A DNA stretch of 64,000 nucleotides from Melampsora larici-populina 98AG31 (GCF_000204055.1 NW_006768775.1:1776544-1840543); one strand, 5' to 3'; counted from the stretch's first letter, positions 34,986 to 48,718 are shown. Notes: generated from the sequence alone by a model not told the origin. A program made the numbers and translations.

Positions 34986-35800
34986 CAAGATCTTCTCCTC
35001 TACTTGGGGCTAAAAAGTTTCTGTTCTTGTCTATTTTTTACTTGCTAAACCTTGGTAAATACACTTAAACCTGATTGTAAGTCTGGAATTCCATGTGATT
35101 TGACTGTTTTTGATGACACGTGAATCGTGCATTTTTCGAATTCAATCAAAGTTGAGTAAACCAATCAGTTTTTTTAAGCCCACACTTCCTTTCTGGATTT
35201 CTAATCAAAATAATCAAAAACCCATAGTTTGTTGATTTTAGTTCAGTCAAACTACGAATTTGGTTTTTAGCAAAAGATGGTCTTAACTGCATCTGAAGCA
35301 GCTTCTAAACGAGTTGGAATTACATCTGAATTGATCCTTAGATCATCAAGTTACCCAGAACACAATAAATTAATTGAGTGATCGTCGTTGGAGAAGTTAA
35401 GTTTCGGTTTGAAAGACTCAGAAGTCAATCCGAATAATTATCTAGCCTCTAAATACCAATTTTTCAAGAATGCTATCAATTTATTCATGATAAATTGTTC
35501 AGATCTTGAACTGATTTGGGTCAACTTCGATCGATCACCGGGGGAAATTCAGGGCGTGAAGTGCAGGCAGGTCGCGCAGTCCTGAATGCACGCTGAAGTG
35601 CATGCCAGGCCAAAGCTCTACACAGTCACAGATGCTTTGGTTGTGAATTGATCGAAAGTGAATCTGATTCTGATTATCGACTCCAAGCTGAATCGATTTG
35701 TATCAAGAAGTCTCAAATCATCAATCAATCACCACGAGAAAGACTAAAGACCAAGAGTGAGTGCGAAGGAAATCAAAAGAAGAAATCATCAAATCTCCAT
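34986..35800. other. Spacer between the duplication and FAB1
   Basis: A small frame at 35277-35381 (MVLTASEAASKRVG...) could be the first exon of a truncated gene cut off by the rearrangement, but nothing follows it. A short GC-rich patch lies near 35545-35625. The last 150 bp should contain the FAB1 leader. Confidence 0.3.
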
Positions 35801-38800
35801 ATGAGCTCATCTCATCAACATGAACAACCAACAAATGAACAATACTCTAGATTCTCATATTTCTCATTTCCTGAAACTATCAATTCATTCAATCAATCTA
35901 AATCAAATCTAAATCAATCTCAAATCATATCAGATCATCTCCTTCAAGTCGATTTACCTGATTCACATTCAAATCCAAAAACTTTACTCGATAGATTCAA
36001 ATCTGCCATCGGGGCATCAGTTTGGGCACCTTTAAATACTTCAAATCATTCAATCGAATCTAGAAAACCAACTTCTTCACCATCTCAGATTACCACTTCA
36101 TCTTCTTTCGATCATGATCTTACTACTTCATCTTTTACGAGATCTAGGAATTGGAATTCATCTACTCCTGGAAGATCAACTGAAGAACCTATTTATCATT
36201 CTAGATCACCACGGCCTTCGATTGTTAGCATCAATCATCCTACTATCATCAACAGTTCCGGTTCTCCAATCCGTCAGAGTCCCTCGAATTCTTACATGAT
36301 CCATTCTCATAGTCATCTCTCTAGTTCGAATTCTCTAGGACCTTTGTCATTTACACCTGAATCACCGAGGGCTCCATTACTATTTCCACATCATAATCAT
36401 TCAAACACATTCTCAATGAATTCTGAAGCTATCATGCGAAATGGAATGTCTCCAACTCCCAACAATCCAGGATCACAAGGACTCTCAAACGTACCTACTT
36501 TCTCTCAGATTCCTGGCTTTCCACTGGCCAGAGAGACAGTCGCAGATGATATAGGTAGTGTACTCAGCTCGTCTATTGCACCAAGCTCGTGGAAAGGTGC
36601 TGGAATGAATGGGGATGAGACATCTCAATCCAATGGTCATTATCAGTTGATGGATAGGATTCAAGCAGAGGTATGCACCTTGACTTAACACTGCTCATCT
36701 CCTTTTATCAATCACTTCACTGGGGAAACCGCTTTTTGACTTCTTTGAAGCATTCTGCGTCTTGATCTCTATCTTAAGGAACAGGGACTTAGTAAAGAGT
36801 ATTGGATGCCGGATAAAGATGCCAAGGAATGTTACGATTGTGCAGTGACCTTCACTTCTTGGCGTCGGAAACATCATTGTAGGATATGCGGCTTTATCTT
36901 TTGCTCTCGTTGCGCTTCCAATCTGGTCTCGGGTCAACGATTTGCTTCTACTGGTTACATTCGAGTCTGTAATATCTGTTTAGCCAAGTTGGAGCCCTTG
37001 CCTGAGCCATCGTGGCGAGTCATGGAGGCTGAAGACGAAAATGTTAGTCAATGAGTTATCCCTTATTCAATACATATCATGAACCGTAATGAACTGATCA
37101 TGCTCGATGTGGCATATCTTGAACGAAAAACAATTGATGACTGCAATAGGCCACTACGACCGAAGCGGGGTCAAGTTTCAACATATTCGGTTCTCGATCT
37201 CAAGCAGCACAAAGCAGTCACAAAACTTCCACCACCGCCTCGAGATCTCGAGAACAAGCCAAGTCGTCTGTCCAATCAGGTTTATCGCAATCCACAAGGC
37301 GTAGCTCGCACCGCTCAAGTAGCCGTTCAAGACCCGACAATCGTGCCGGTATGAGTACGAGTGAAACATCCAAAGAGGTCGAACCTGCTCACACATCATT
37401 GCTTAGACCGAAATTTCGACATGCTTCATCAAATACTCTCACTATTGCTTCTAGGCCATCTCGCCGCATAGAAAATTCCAACATACCATCGTTGACGGCG
37501 CCATTCCGAAAGGGTCTCAATGATGAAGACAAACCATTAGATATGAAGGTCACTAAGCACAGTCAAAGACTTGTCACGCCTACGCCCAGCACATTGAGGA
37601 ATTCACGCGATACTCGTCGGACCTCAACGGAACGATTTCCATGGTTCGAGCACAGCAAAGGGATTGGTGAATTGAACTTATTAGTTCCTGATCTGAAATT
37701 CGATCCGTTTGAGCACCCTACACTACCTGCTCTACAGGCGAACGAGATAGTAGGCCCATTTGATGGTGAAGCTATCAACTCACAACCCGACGGGTATATA
37801 GACTCTCTACTCACATGGCCTCCCTGGGTATGTGTCAGCTTCTGCACCCTCAGGATCTCAATTTAATCAGTTTCTAACTTTTCAATATTCTCTCCCGACC
37901 GGCTTCTCTTTAGGTTTCTCCTCCTCCTGGACAAGCCTATATGGATGATTTGATCGAGCCATGTTTTTCGCCTGCTTCATTGGCACATTTGAGGTCGATG
38001 ATCAGACAATCACTCCACCGTGACAAAGTAGTCAAAGCGCTGGTCTGGGAAAGCGAATTGACCAAACTGTTGATCAAGGTGATCTCAGATCCACCTCGAC
38101 CTGATCAAGCTGAAGGCGAAGCTGCGGATATTCATCAACTCATCAAAATCAAGAAAATTCCGGGTGGCCAGCCTCAGGATAGTGAATATGTTCATGGGGT
38201 CGTGTTCACTAAGAATGTGGTACATAAGAAGATGCGCGTAGATTGTATTAACCCTCGAGTGTTGGCGATCAGTATTCCACTCGAATTCCAACGTGTAGAT
38301 GGTTATAGTAAACTAGAACCCTTGATCCGACAAGAAAAGCAGTACTTGAAGACTCTTGTCAATCGCCTGGCTTCTTTACGCCCGGATGTCGTACTAGTGG
38401 AAGGCAACGTTTCTGGTTTAGCCATCGAATACTTGGTACAAGCGGGTGTATCCGTCATCAGACATGTCAAACCGCGCGTCCTTCAAGCCATCGCTCACTC
38501 TACTGAAACACTTGTGATCTCATCTTTAGACAAGCTATTGAATTTGAAAGTAGGTCAATGTGATGTATTTCATGTTCAGACTCTCGATCATCGATTGATA
38601 CCTGGCAACAGAAAATCTTTTGTCAGATTAGAAGGATGTAAACCAGAGCTTGGTGGTACTTTATTGCTTAGAGGAGGTAATCATAGATTACTATTGAAAA
38701 TAAAAGCTTTGATGAGGATGATGGTCAGAATTAGTTATTCAATCAGACTTGAAACTCAATTCCTTAGAGATGAGGGCGCGATGATGACACCAATATCAGA

Positions 38801-41800
38801 GGTTCATAAATCACAGTTGCTCAACTTGGACGATAAAGAAGTTCAAATCATTCTGACTTCGTTTCGGCGTGCTAGGCGGCAATTGATGCAGACCAAGCCT
38901 CCAGCCTCAAAACCGGGGTCACCAGAAAAACCAAACGTATCTGCTGGCTCTGCTTCGACCTCTGACTTGGTTCGTCAAATCGAAGATGTCTTACGACCTT
39001 ATGAGTGTATGATTCTATCTGGCTCTCCTGATGTGAAGCTGGCACCTCCGGTTGTCTTGGTCAAATTGCGAGATCTTGCTCGACAGTTTAATCTTTTGCG
39101 CGAAGGGGTTAAGAAGCCTCCGTCCATCGTATTAGATCGGATGGATGAGAAGATTGATTTGGAAACCGACCCACAAAGCTCTAGTACGGCTCCTCATACT
39201 GTGCAGGTCAACACATCAACACAATCGGGCGATGTCAGTCAAACATTCACCCCCGCTGAGAGTTCCTTACGAACGAGGATCTCTGTGGTGTCAGATGAAT
39301 ATACTCGAGCTTTGCAATTGGTCGACTTGGGACGCCAACTAGCACAATCGAAATTGGTCGCATCTCGGTACCTATCCACACACCGATCTGAGAGCTTTCA
39401 TCCAGCTGATCATCAAAAGATCATTGTACAAGAGGCTGTAGTCTGTATGAATCCCACTTCAGGGTTGGCTGCATATACATGTCAAGGACCATTGTTAAGA
39501 GCCTTCTCGTATTACTCGCCTGGCGATCAATCGGTTGGACAAATGATTCAAATGGTCGTTGCGTCTCGTGGAGAACTTTGTCCAACCAAAGGATGTGGTC
39601 AATTAAAGAGCTTTCATCAAACCGAATTCATCCACAGACGGCTGAAGGCATCACTTCGAATTCATCATCCGCAAGCCTCTGAGGGTACACCTACGCCATC
39701 ATCAACAAGCTCTACGCCGCTTGACGAGATTCATTCTGATGGTAGTCTTGATCCGACTTTGGAAGCTGGGAATGAAGATTTGATTCTCATGCAAGGTTAT
39801 TGTCCTCAGTGTGATGGCCATACGAGGAAGACGGAGATGTCAGATGATAGTTGGAGATTGAGTTTTGGAAAGTATCTCGAACTGTGCTTTTACAGCCAAG
39901 GTATACATGCAGAAGTGGTTACTCACAGATCAACTGGCTTGAGATTGCCATGCACCCATGATCTTCATCTCGATCACACTCGGATGTTCTTTTACCGCGG
40001 GTTTCGGATCGATTTTAGCGTACAGCGGATCAATGTCTACGAAGCGATCACACCTTCCATGTGTTTGCTTGCAGATACCGAAGCTCAATTCAAAGTATTA
40101 ACAGAAGAATATTCCACCATATCCAAACGATCTGAGGCCTTTTTCCAATCGGTACGCAATCGGATCAATGGTTTTAACTATGATGTAGTGACGATCGATA
40201 AGCAAGATGCCTCTGAAGAAGCGATGCGAGAGTTGATGAGAAAAGTCGAATTGGATGCTCAGTTGATACAGCTTCAATTGGACGAGGTTCATCTAGCTTG
40301 TGTGGGTACCAATGGGGTTAAAATCAATACGGTGAGAAAGACGTTGGTAGATAAAGCAGTCGAATGGGATCATCTCTTTGCTTCATTTGAATCAAAGTTT
40401 ATGGCAGGAGATGGTAAAGATGCACGAAGGTTGACAAGTGTTCAATTAAGGAAATTGTTTGTTGATCAAAATGTGATGCCAGGATCACCGGATCGATTAT
40501 TCTCACGTATCCAACAGCTTCCAGCCTTTAACGCTCATAGACATAATTATACCTCACAATCCGAAGTTGACTCTGATCATGCTGGTAGAAAGACTTCACA
40601 TACAGTCAGTTTCAAAAAAGCCTTTCCGTCTCCTACCTTAAAGAATATGGCTAGTGCGCTGGCATTTGCTTTACCTACTTCTATGCCTACGTTGGGATTA
40701 CCTGAAGGTCGGGTTGACTTATCACTTTTGAAATCTAAAGGTACGGCAAACCTTGAAAGCGAGTCTTCTTCGATTAACACAACCTCACCTGAACAATCCG
40801 GTACGATCGAGCCAAAAGGGAGTCCGACAGACAAATTAAATGAAGCAAAAGATCCGACTCAGGATATCTCGGAAATCGACAGCGCATTGCGAAAGAAAGT
40901 TGAAGCTGACTCGGCCATCGTATCGTCATCCAATTCCACCTCAAAGGAACTCGGCACGGACGTTGAGGCTACTAAAGCTCTCACAAAGGATTCACCTGAA
41001 ACACCCACCGTCGAAAGTAGCCAAGCCCTTAGCTCATTTGTTTCCCCAACTAGTGTCCAGTTCGTTATCTCTTCACCAGCCAAATCAGTCACCGAACCTT
41101 CCCCCAAAGCCACTCCAAAGGCACGCGTTGTCATGAATCGGCGTCCGGGAAGTGATTTAACGGTTGACTGTGAAGACGGCTTCAAAAGTGACGCAACGAT
41201 CATCAACGCTCGCGATCGAGAATCTCTGGTTTTGAAACCTGCTCTTGGAGATCGCCACTCGAATCCTCAGGACCCCTCAGATACGGATACCACCAATCAT
41301 AGTGAAGCGGAATCTCTAGCAAGTTCTAAGAGGTTAACCATTCGAGGTCGAAGAATACTAGAGGTTGGTCCGAGCAAAAATGGAGTGGCAAATTTGGTAC
41401 AAAGGTTTGAAAGACCTGGAGTGAAAGAGTTACGATTGACCTTACCTGTCACATCGGAAGAGATTAATGTTGAATCTGAAATACCTAAGACTCGATCGAA
41501 TGAAAAGGGTTTAAAAGTGTCTGGACCCCCAACACGACCTTTGTTCAGAAGAGGTAAGAGTGAAATTGTTCGCTCTACTTCACAAGTAGCGCGTGGTAAG
41601 CGTCCAGTTGGACAGATTCAAAAGTCTCTCGAGGATACCAATTTTTCATCAAGGAAACATGCTGCTGATTCGGTCGAAGAAGGTTCAAACCGTAACAATT
41701 CAATCATCAAATTAGCACCTCGCCATCATGCACGATCTAACAATTCTAATCAACTTTCCTCAAAACTAGGACCCCATCCCAAGACACCATCGACCGGCTT

Positions 41801-44677
41801 ACGTGGTGATCAGTTGGTTGAAGGTCCATTACGATTAGCACCTCGGCTTAATAAACCTACGAATTCTCATAGGAATCGACCAGACTCAGGTCTTCCGATC
41901 TCATCGACTTATCTCAGTCGTCGTAATAACGGTCACAATCCCAAACCGAATAGTAAAGTTTCTACTATCACTCGACAATTCGATCGTATGTCTCGTGAGG
42001 CTGATAGACAGAAGCATGGAATCAATCATCGAAGTCGACCTAGACCGATTGCTCATGCGAAATCATCGGTACATGCCTTTAGTAGTCTTACAGCTGCAGT
42101 TCATGAAGACCCTGATTCTGATTTAGATGAGAGTAATGTGAACCCAGCTGAACATGATGCTGATGATGAAGGCGATGGTAAGTGTTTTTGCAATGATATC
42201 TGCTCCTGTGAAACAGTCACTAATTTCATTTTTCATCACAGTCACTCCAGAAGTCTATGGTCCTGAAGCACCAGATCCGAGTGGAACGAACCTTGCACAT
42301 GTACCCTCACCCTTGGCAAGCGATTTTACTGACAGAACAAGTGATGAGGTACACCCACTCGAAACTTCACCTGGTGTAGAGGAGTGTGAAACGTCACAAT
42401 TTGCCGATTCATCCATGATCTTGAATCGAGCTGATCGACCGATGATTGCTCAAACTACACCATGTTCACCTTCATTTGTACCTCATTCTTTTCGACTTCC
42501 ACCTTCAGGTTTATCTCAATTCTCAGATAATGAAATGAGTTCTGGTGAAGCTGGTCGACATTCGATTATTAAAACTCTTTCGAGTCTTTGGTCTTATCGT
42601 GGTGCTGAGTTTTTGACTTTGGAGTATCCTCAGTAAGTGATTTTGAAGATGATTTGTAGATGATGGTGATAACTGATTTGGATGTTTGATACAGATTACC
42701 TACTGAGCATCAGTCTGCAGAAAACCCAGTGTTGATTAGAGAAGATGAACCAAGTTCGATTATTGCTTATACGCTTGCGTTTGTCTTTTTTTTCTGTATC
42801 AACTAACATACCATAAGCTTAGGTCCTCATCTGTTTCTCTTTGGTAGTTCAAAACTGTATTCAGACACATTGAAAGATACCGAACCACGAGTGATTGAAC
42901 GTTCGGAGATCTTTATGCCGGAAGATGTGATGTTCCGAGGACCAGATCCAGATTCGACTTGGGGTATGATAGATTTCGCACCACATGATACAGATATGGA
43001 TGAAGCATTGAAGATGCCACCGAATAGTAATAAGCCTATGCAATTTCGTTAGTCCTTTGTGATTATTTATATATACGCTTTGAGAATTGAGAATCTAAAA
43101 CTGATCAAGGTTAATTTTGTAGGATTTGATGTCTCGCCTTGTACAGTGACTTGTAAGGTGTTCTTTATGCATGTAAGTGTACCTTTCTTACTTGTAATTG
43201 CTCGGACTTGAATTACTTCACTGAGCTTTGAGATTATGATTGGTAGCAATTTGAAGCACTGAGAAAGACACTAGGATGTAAAGATATCTTTGAGTCGCTT
43301 TCTCGTTGTCATAAGTGGGACGCGTCTGGTGGAAAGTCTGGTCAGACGTTTCTGAGAACGAAAGGTTAGTAGTCTCCTTGAGTAGTCGTGTGAATCTTTT
43401 CCTAACTATTGTTTTGACACTTTGCCTTATTTGTAGACGGGCGATACCTTATCAAAGGGATCTCTAAAGTGAGTAGGTTTTCGTATTCATTCATAGGAAG
43501 TGAGGAATTGATTTGAAAAACGATTTCTTTTTAGACTGAGTTAGAGGCTCTGACCAAGTTTGCTCCTGCTTATTTTGAATACTTGGCATCTGCGAGTCGG
43601 GATAAAGTGAGTCTCTAAGACTTGTATGACCCAAATATATGAGAAAAAAATCAAAAGCTGACGAATTTAAATCGATTAGCGTCCGATTGCTTTAGCAAAG
43701 ATGTTGGGGATCTTTCAAATCTCATTTTTGAATAAAACTACCAATAGGAAAGGAAGATTACAAGTACAAGTGATTGAAAACCTTTGGCTTGCGAAATCTG
43801 ATTTACATATTTATGATCTTAAAGGATTGACTCGGAATCGGACTGTACATGTGACTGGAAGACCGAATGAGGTATTGTTAGATGGAAATTTTTGTGAAAG
43901 TGAGTGATTGATTTCAAGTTATATCAATTGACAAAAGAGGATCTGATGAAGGAAAATGTGTCAAAACTAATTAATGGGATCCAACAGTGACTCGTACCAA
44001 TCCGATCTTTGTACATAAAGATTCGTTGTTAAGGTTACAAGCTAGTTTACATAATGATACTTTATTCTTGGCTAGTAATAATGTTATGGATTATTCATTG
44101 GCCATTGGGATCGATCAAGAATCTCAAGAATTGTATGTTGGAATCATTGGTAAGTGATGAAATGAGTTTAGGGAATGGTTTAATGATTTTGAAGAAAAAA
44201 GTTGATTTGTTGATGTATTGAATTTTTTAGATTATCTTCGGACTTATTCTTGGGATAAAAGGTTTGATTCTTCAATGGATTCTTAAGCTGGTTTGAAAAG
44301 TGATGTCTGATTCTATTTTCTTGTTGTGTTGTGATTTATTAGACTCGAGACTCTTGTGAAAGAACTTGGAGGTTCTAGTAAGGAAGCTCCTACAATCATT
44401 ACACCATCTCTCTACAAAGCTAGATTCAGAAGAGCCAGTAAGTTTTATGTAGTGAGGTAAGATGATTTGATCATCAGTTCCAAGACTAACCATGTTTTCT
44501 TCATTGTTTTTTTGTTTATCAGTGGCAAGGTATTTTATGGTTTCACCTGATGCTTGGTTACAATCTTGGAAACCTTATTTATTACAATCTGATGAAGAAA
44601 TTGATCGAGATGGGATCAGATCAAGTGAAACGGGTGGAAAGAATGAAGATAATTATATTGATTTGTTTTGTAATTGA
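35801..44677 (+). CDS. FAB1: Phosphatidylinositol-3-phosphate 5-kinase (FAB1/PIKfyve)
   Basis: Makes PI(3,5)P2 from PI3P on endosome and vacuole membranes. Start at 35801 (MSSSHQHEQPTNE); about 16 exons give roughly 2560 residues. Exon 1 (35801-36670) is Ser/Pro-rich. Exon 2 (36779-37042) encodes the FYVE finger (WMPDKDAKECYDCAVTF, then RRKHHCRICGFIFCSRC), which binds PI3P. Exon 3 (37150-37827) is a linker. The very long exon 4 (37914-42177) carries the TCP1/chaperonin-like domain (HGVVFTKNVVHKKMR; FVRLEGCKPELGGTLLLRGG), then the Cys-rich Fab1 region (CPTKGCGQL; GYCPQCDGH) and a long disordered stretch. Small exons from 42242 on encode the PIPK catalytic domain: FKDVFESL-like GCKDIFESL, the lysine motif GRYLIKGISKTE, FAPAYFEYLA, VMDYSLAIGID and IDYLRTYSWDK. 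Stop at 44677. No lesion was seen; the copy appears functional. It is somewhat longer than yeast Fab1 because of disordered regions. Confidence 0.95.
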
Positions 44678-45389
44678 GGATTTTGGTTGGATTGGATTGG
44701 ATTCTTTAAAGTTGATTTGATTGGGTTTTTTGTTTTTTGTTTGGTTGGTTTTTTTATTGGTGAAGTGTTGACGGTATAACTTTGGTCATCGTTTTAATCA
44801 TGAAGCATATATAAATGTATTCTTTGGTTTGTAAGGTTTTGGTATTTGTGATTCTTTTGGTTGTTTTTTCTTTTACTTATTAAGGGTTTGGTACAAGTAT
44901 TTTGTAAAGCAAAATGGATTTTTCTTAAAGATTATTGTGATGTATTGCAGGACTGTGGATTGGTGATTTGTGATCAAAGAAAATGTCTGTTTTGAATTGA
45001 TCATGAGGTTCATGATATTTTTACAAGTTTAGGTTTACTTGACTATTTGTATCATCAATGAATTTCATTGATTTGAAAGGTCGTTTGCATAAATATACTT
45101 GTACAACTCAAGATGATCAGAATCAGATTCTTAAATAAGATTTGAATGAAAGTAAAACACTACCAAAATAGATAAGATGACTTGAATAATTTTTGAGAAA
45201 AAACAAAGAGGTGGTGAACTGATTGTACAACTAAAGGTACAGAAATTATTTTCAATAACGATTACCACACTACCGATCCCATTCAGCCACTATATGATTG
45301 TAGCTAAATGTACATAACATCGACCACCCAAACCAAAATGAAATCCGAACACTTAAATGGGGTTGTGACCTCCAAGGAGTAACCTCAAT
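44678..45389. other. Convergent intergenic region
   Basis: T-rich 3' flank of FAB1 facing the 3' end of the minus-strand gene at 45390-46146. It should hold both polyadenylation regions. No other feature seen. Confidence 0.4.
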
Positions 45390-46146
45390 CTACCGGAAGT
45401 CCTCGAGTAAAAGTTCCTGCGTACCATCCGGACTAGTGACCATCAAGATTGGGATTGAATGTGTTTGTGGGGTTTGTATATTGTGACAAATCATATAAGC
45501 AAGATCCCCAAAGATCGTTCCCAACGTGGCACCCGGTCTCTCATACCAAGATTTTGTTCGATGAATCACAGTTGGTTTAACTTTAGGTCTAGATTGTCGT
45601 TCCATGGCTCTTTCTTGTCTTTTACAAATCTGAAAGATAGAATCGTTTGGAAAACACATAATTATATCTGGAACTGACATCTCGATTATAGCTAAATCTT
45701 CTGCTTCTTCTTGAATTTCTTGTAGTGTCATCCTTTTGATCGGTTGTGGCTCTTCTTGAGGTATGATCACTCCTTCCCAAAAGGTTTCTAAGAAAAGTTG
45801 TGCGGCTGATGAGGTTGAGTGCTGGTCTTGAGGTTCAGGAATCGGATCTGGGATTGTACTACCATTATGCCATTGAGACCAGTCAATTTGTTGAATTGCG
45901 AAAGCTATGGAATCTCTTGTTGAGGTATTTGATGTGGTCTGGTGAGTGTCGAACTTGAGTCGCTTTGATGACGAAGTCCATCCCGCCTCCGATTCAACAC
46001 TAAATTCTGAAGATTCATTCTATGTTTATAAAGTGCAAAATGTCAATAATAGGTTCTCAAGAGGATCATGAGATGAACGTGTATGAACGTACCTCTTCTG
46101 GAGAAGATCTTTTCTTTGATTCCGGGATTGAAGTGAAGTGGCTCAT
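45390..46146 (-). CDS. Small hypothetical protein (227 aa)
   Basis: Not recognised. Two exons: 46146-46093 (MSHFTSIPESKKRSSPEE) and 46019-45390, joined in phase by a canonical intron (GTACGT..ATAG). The N-terminal third is polar with a basic patch (SKKRSS, SSSKRLKF), possibly a nuclear signal. The central part has an acidic helix (EIQEEAEDLAIIEMS). The C-terminal part (WYERPGATLGTIFGDLAYMI ... ILMVTSPDGTQELLLEDF) looks folded. It converges on FAB1, so it probably has its own promoter above 46146. Alternatives are a nuclear or cell-cycle regulator; no family can be named. Confidence 0.6.
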
Positions 46147-47243
46147 GACTTTGTAGATATAAAATAATGTGATAGGTATGAGATGTATTGAAAAGAGTCA
46201 AGAATAAGAAAACTCAAGAAATGAATCAGATTAGAAAGATTCAAGAAACGAAAAAAAGGGATTGGTTTGGTTGTTTTTGTTTATCTTAAAGATGATGATG
46301 TGGTTTGTTGGAGTTGTAATGAATCTTTTTGGTTTGGTGAAGAATTAAAAGAGCTTGCTCACTTCACTTGATTAATATAGTTGTCATTTTTTGGGGGGGT
46401 ACTGATCAGAATGAGAAGATGGCTTGTGCCTGAATTGAAATGAAATTAATTTGTAACTTTTAATCATGATTATGGCATGCACAAGATGGGACGTTAGAGA
46501 GTTCTTGACAAGCCAAAAAAAAGATGAATGATCATTGACTACTCATCTCCACACCTGGAGTGGATTGATGTTGGATTCATTGAGTTCAAGGCTGAAGATT
46601 TATTCAAAACACAACCAGACGGTCATGATTCCATTTTTCCATGTATCTCTTGTCTGAAGCGAATGAACAAACAAACCGCCTCCCAAGTACCGGGATGGAA
46701 AAAGAAACCCACATTGAGGTAAAGTGAAGAGCTGTAGATATCTAGAGGTTGATTTTGTGCAAATACGGTGTCCTTTGACGGGCCTTTTGGAAGCCCGAGT
46801 CAGTCTTTAGCGGAGGTTAAGGGAGGCGGCGAAGAGAGATGAGATATATATTTTGTTTTCTTTTCGAGATGCGTGCACATTGTTCGTGTCCACTTAGCTT
46901 CTTCTTCCTGGACTTACCCTTGCAATAAGTTTCTGTGTATGTAGCTCTTTCAACTTTTCTTTGCGTGGATCCTATTCTTTGTATGTATCAAATTGCTCAG
47001 AAATAAGAAGGGGTGTACATAGTACATACTAGAAGACTTGTTTCCATGTTTTATCATTGTTATATCGATTCAATCCGAACAGCATGAGTCTCTATAGCCG
47101 TACAGCTCGGAGTTTAGTTTCCTTTCGTCCTTCTTGTCTTTCAATTGTTAGCCCGTGTCAGGATTTCTTAAGTTCCCGGCAACGGGTACCGCAGCGATCT
47201 GCGCGGCCATGTTGTTCAAAGACACTTGTCCACAGCACTGATA
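46147..47243. other. Intergenic region upstream of the 47.2-kb repeat
   Basis: Contains the probable promoter of the minus-strand 227-residue gene and then mixed sequence. A frame at 46528-46722 has no family resemblance or exon context. No repeat or RNA gene recognised. Confidence 0.35.
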
Positions 47244-47504
47244 ATGATTATAACTATAGCCATTTTTGTCGTGACCGGCTTAAAACCTTCATACATAGCT
47301 TCCTCGGACGGCGGACACAGATTTAAGCTCACCGGTGTTAAACTCTATGAATTGCTAGAAACCAAGAGAGTATGTATTCCGCTGCAGCATGTCAGCGTTG
47401 ATGGGCTTCCCGAAGCGGCAAGTTGGAAGATCAAAGGGAAGCTCTACTGCCGAAGTGTAAAGGCATCCCCACCGGGTTTTAGCGTATTGCGGCTGCGTAG
47501 CTGA
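47244..47504 (+). CDS. Candidate small secreted protein
   Basis: An 86-residue frame starts at ATG 47244 (MIITIAIFVVTGLKPSYIAS), which looks like a signal peptide with a hydrophobic core and small residues before position 20. The mature part has two cysteines (RVCIPLQH and KLYCRS). The 3' half lies inside the first unit of a tandem repeat. A similar module (EAASGNIKGKLYCRCGQG) recurs in the second unit near 47775-47830 but in another frame context. Rust genomes contain many such short secreted proteins. Whether this is a gene or a decayed remnant cannot be settled from sequence alone. Confidence 0.35.
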   Translation: MIITIAIFVVTGLKPSYIASSDGGHRFKLTGVKLYELLETKRVCIPLQHVSVDGLPEAASWKIKGKLYCRSVKASPPGFSVLRLRS

Positions 47505-48110
47505 CCTACCATCTGAGTGACGAATGGAGGATGGTCTTCATTCTGCCGGCACAGTGACTGTGTAATGTGATTTGGCCGGAACAGGCACCACTCACTTTTC
47601 ACTGGCCAGGAAAGCTTAAGTATCAGTTCAGACTCGGTTCCCCGCTTGGAGTTTCGACGATTTTTAGAACGGCATTTGTAAAAGCTTTCAACTTCAAACA
47701 GCGGGAAGGGTTAGGGTGGCACAGATGGGTTTTGTCAGAGACGACTGTACCAGGTATAACTTCAAATCTCGAAGCGGCAAGTGGCAACATCAAAGGGAAG
47801 CTCTATTGCCGATGTGGTCAAGGCATCTCATCCGTGTTTCGGCGTATATATTGCGGCTGCGTAGCTGACCTACCATCTGGGCGACGAATGGATGATGGTC
47901 TTCATTCTGCCGGCGCAGTGAGTTTGTGATGTGATTTGGTCGGTCCACTGACCGGGAGAGCTTATGTTGATCAGGTCAGACTTAGTTCCCCACTTTGGAA
48001 GAAGTTTATCAAATCCCTCTGAACGTGGCTCAGAGTTTGAACGACTTTCAGAATGGCATTGGGAAAAGCTCCAACTTCAAACAGCGGGAAGGGTTGTGGG
48101 TTATATGAGT
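47411..48110. repeat. Tandem repeat, about 359-bp unit, two copies plus a partial third
   Basis: Unit 1 starts at 47411 and unit 2 at 47770 (both CGAAGCGGCAAGT), sharing ATCAAAGGGAAGCTCTA, TTGCGGCTGCGTAGCTGACC and GGTCTTCATTCTGCCGGC. A partial third copy aligns around 47985-48100 (TTCCCC..TTTGGA; AACTTCAAACAGCGGGAAGG). The units have diverged by substitutions and small indels. Confidence 0.85.
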
Positions 48111-48718
48111 CATGTGACACATTGTCAACTGCGCAACAAATACGTAAACCAAGAGCACCACTGAAATCAAAGAGAGCCACGGCAGATTTCTATGATGGGA
48201 TCTTGCTATAAATCATGATAGACACCAGAAGATTTTTATCCCTGGAAAGGTTAGATATAGACATGTAGAAAAGTGAAATATATATATCCTATATGGTCAG
48301 GAATGATCAACCTTTTTTACTGGTTTTTGGGAATCAATATTAGCTTGATATAACATCGACCAGGTACGTTGATCACAACACGTCAAAATTTGTATGGCCG
48401 GTGGCTTGCGGGGAACTATGAAGTAAATGGCGGTGACACTTGCCGATCATGAAACAGAGGCATAGCATGATATCAGACGTGGATTTATGGGGGAAGCGCT
48501 GCCGATATAAGATCTTCTTCAATTCACAGAGCTACTGACATTTCTGGTCCTGCTCGAGTCCACAGCCGTTAGACAAAAACCAAAACATTGTTATTTCGCT
48601 TTGCATCAATCCTGGAGTATATAAACCAGCCAAGAGTTGCGATATATGTAGTCTCAAAGTATTTCCTTCATTAGGGTGTTCTTGCAATTTATAGACTTGA
48701 GATTATATTTTTTCTATC
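48111..48718. promoter_or_regulatory. Upstream region of the large secreted-like gene, with TATA box
   Basis: TATATAAA at 48618-48625 lies about 95 bp before the start codon at 48719, a good spacing for a fungal core promoter with a short leader. The rest shows no gene. Confidence 0.4.
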
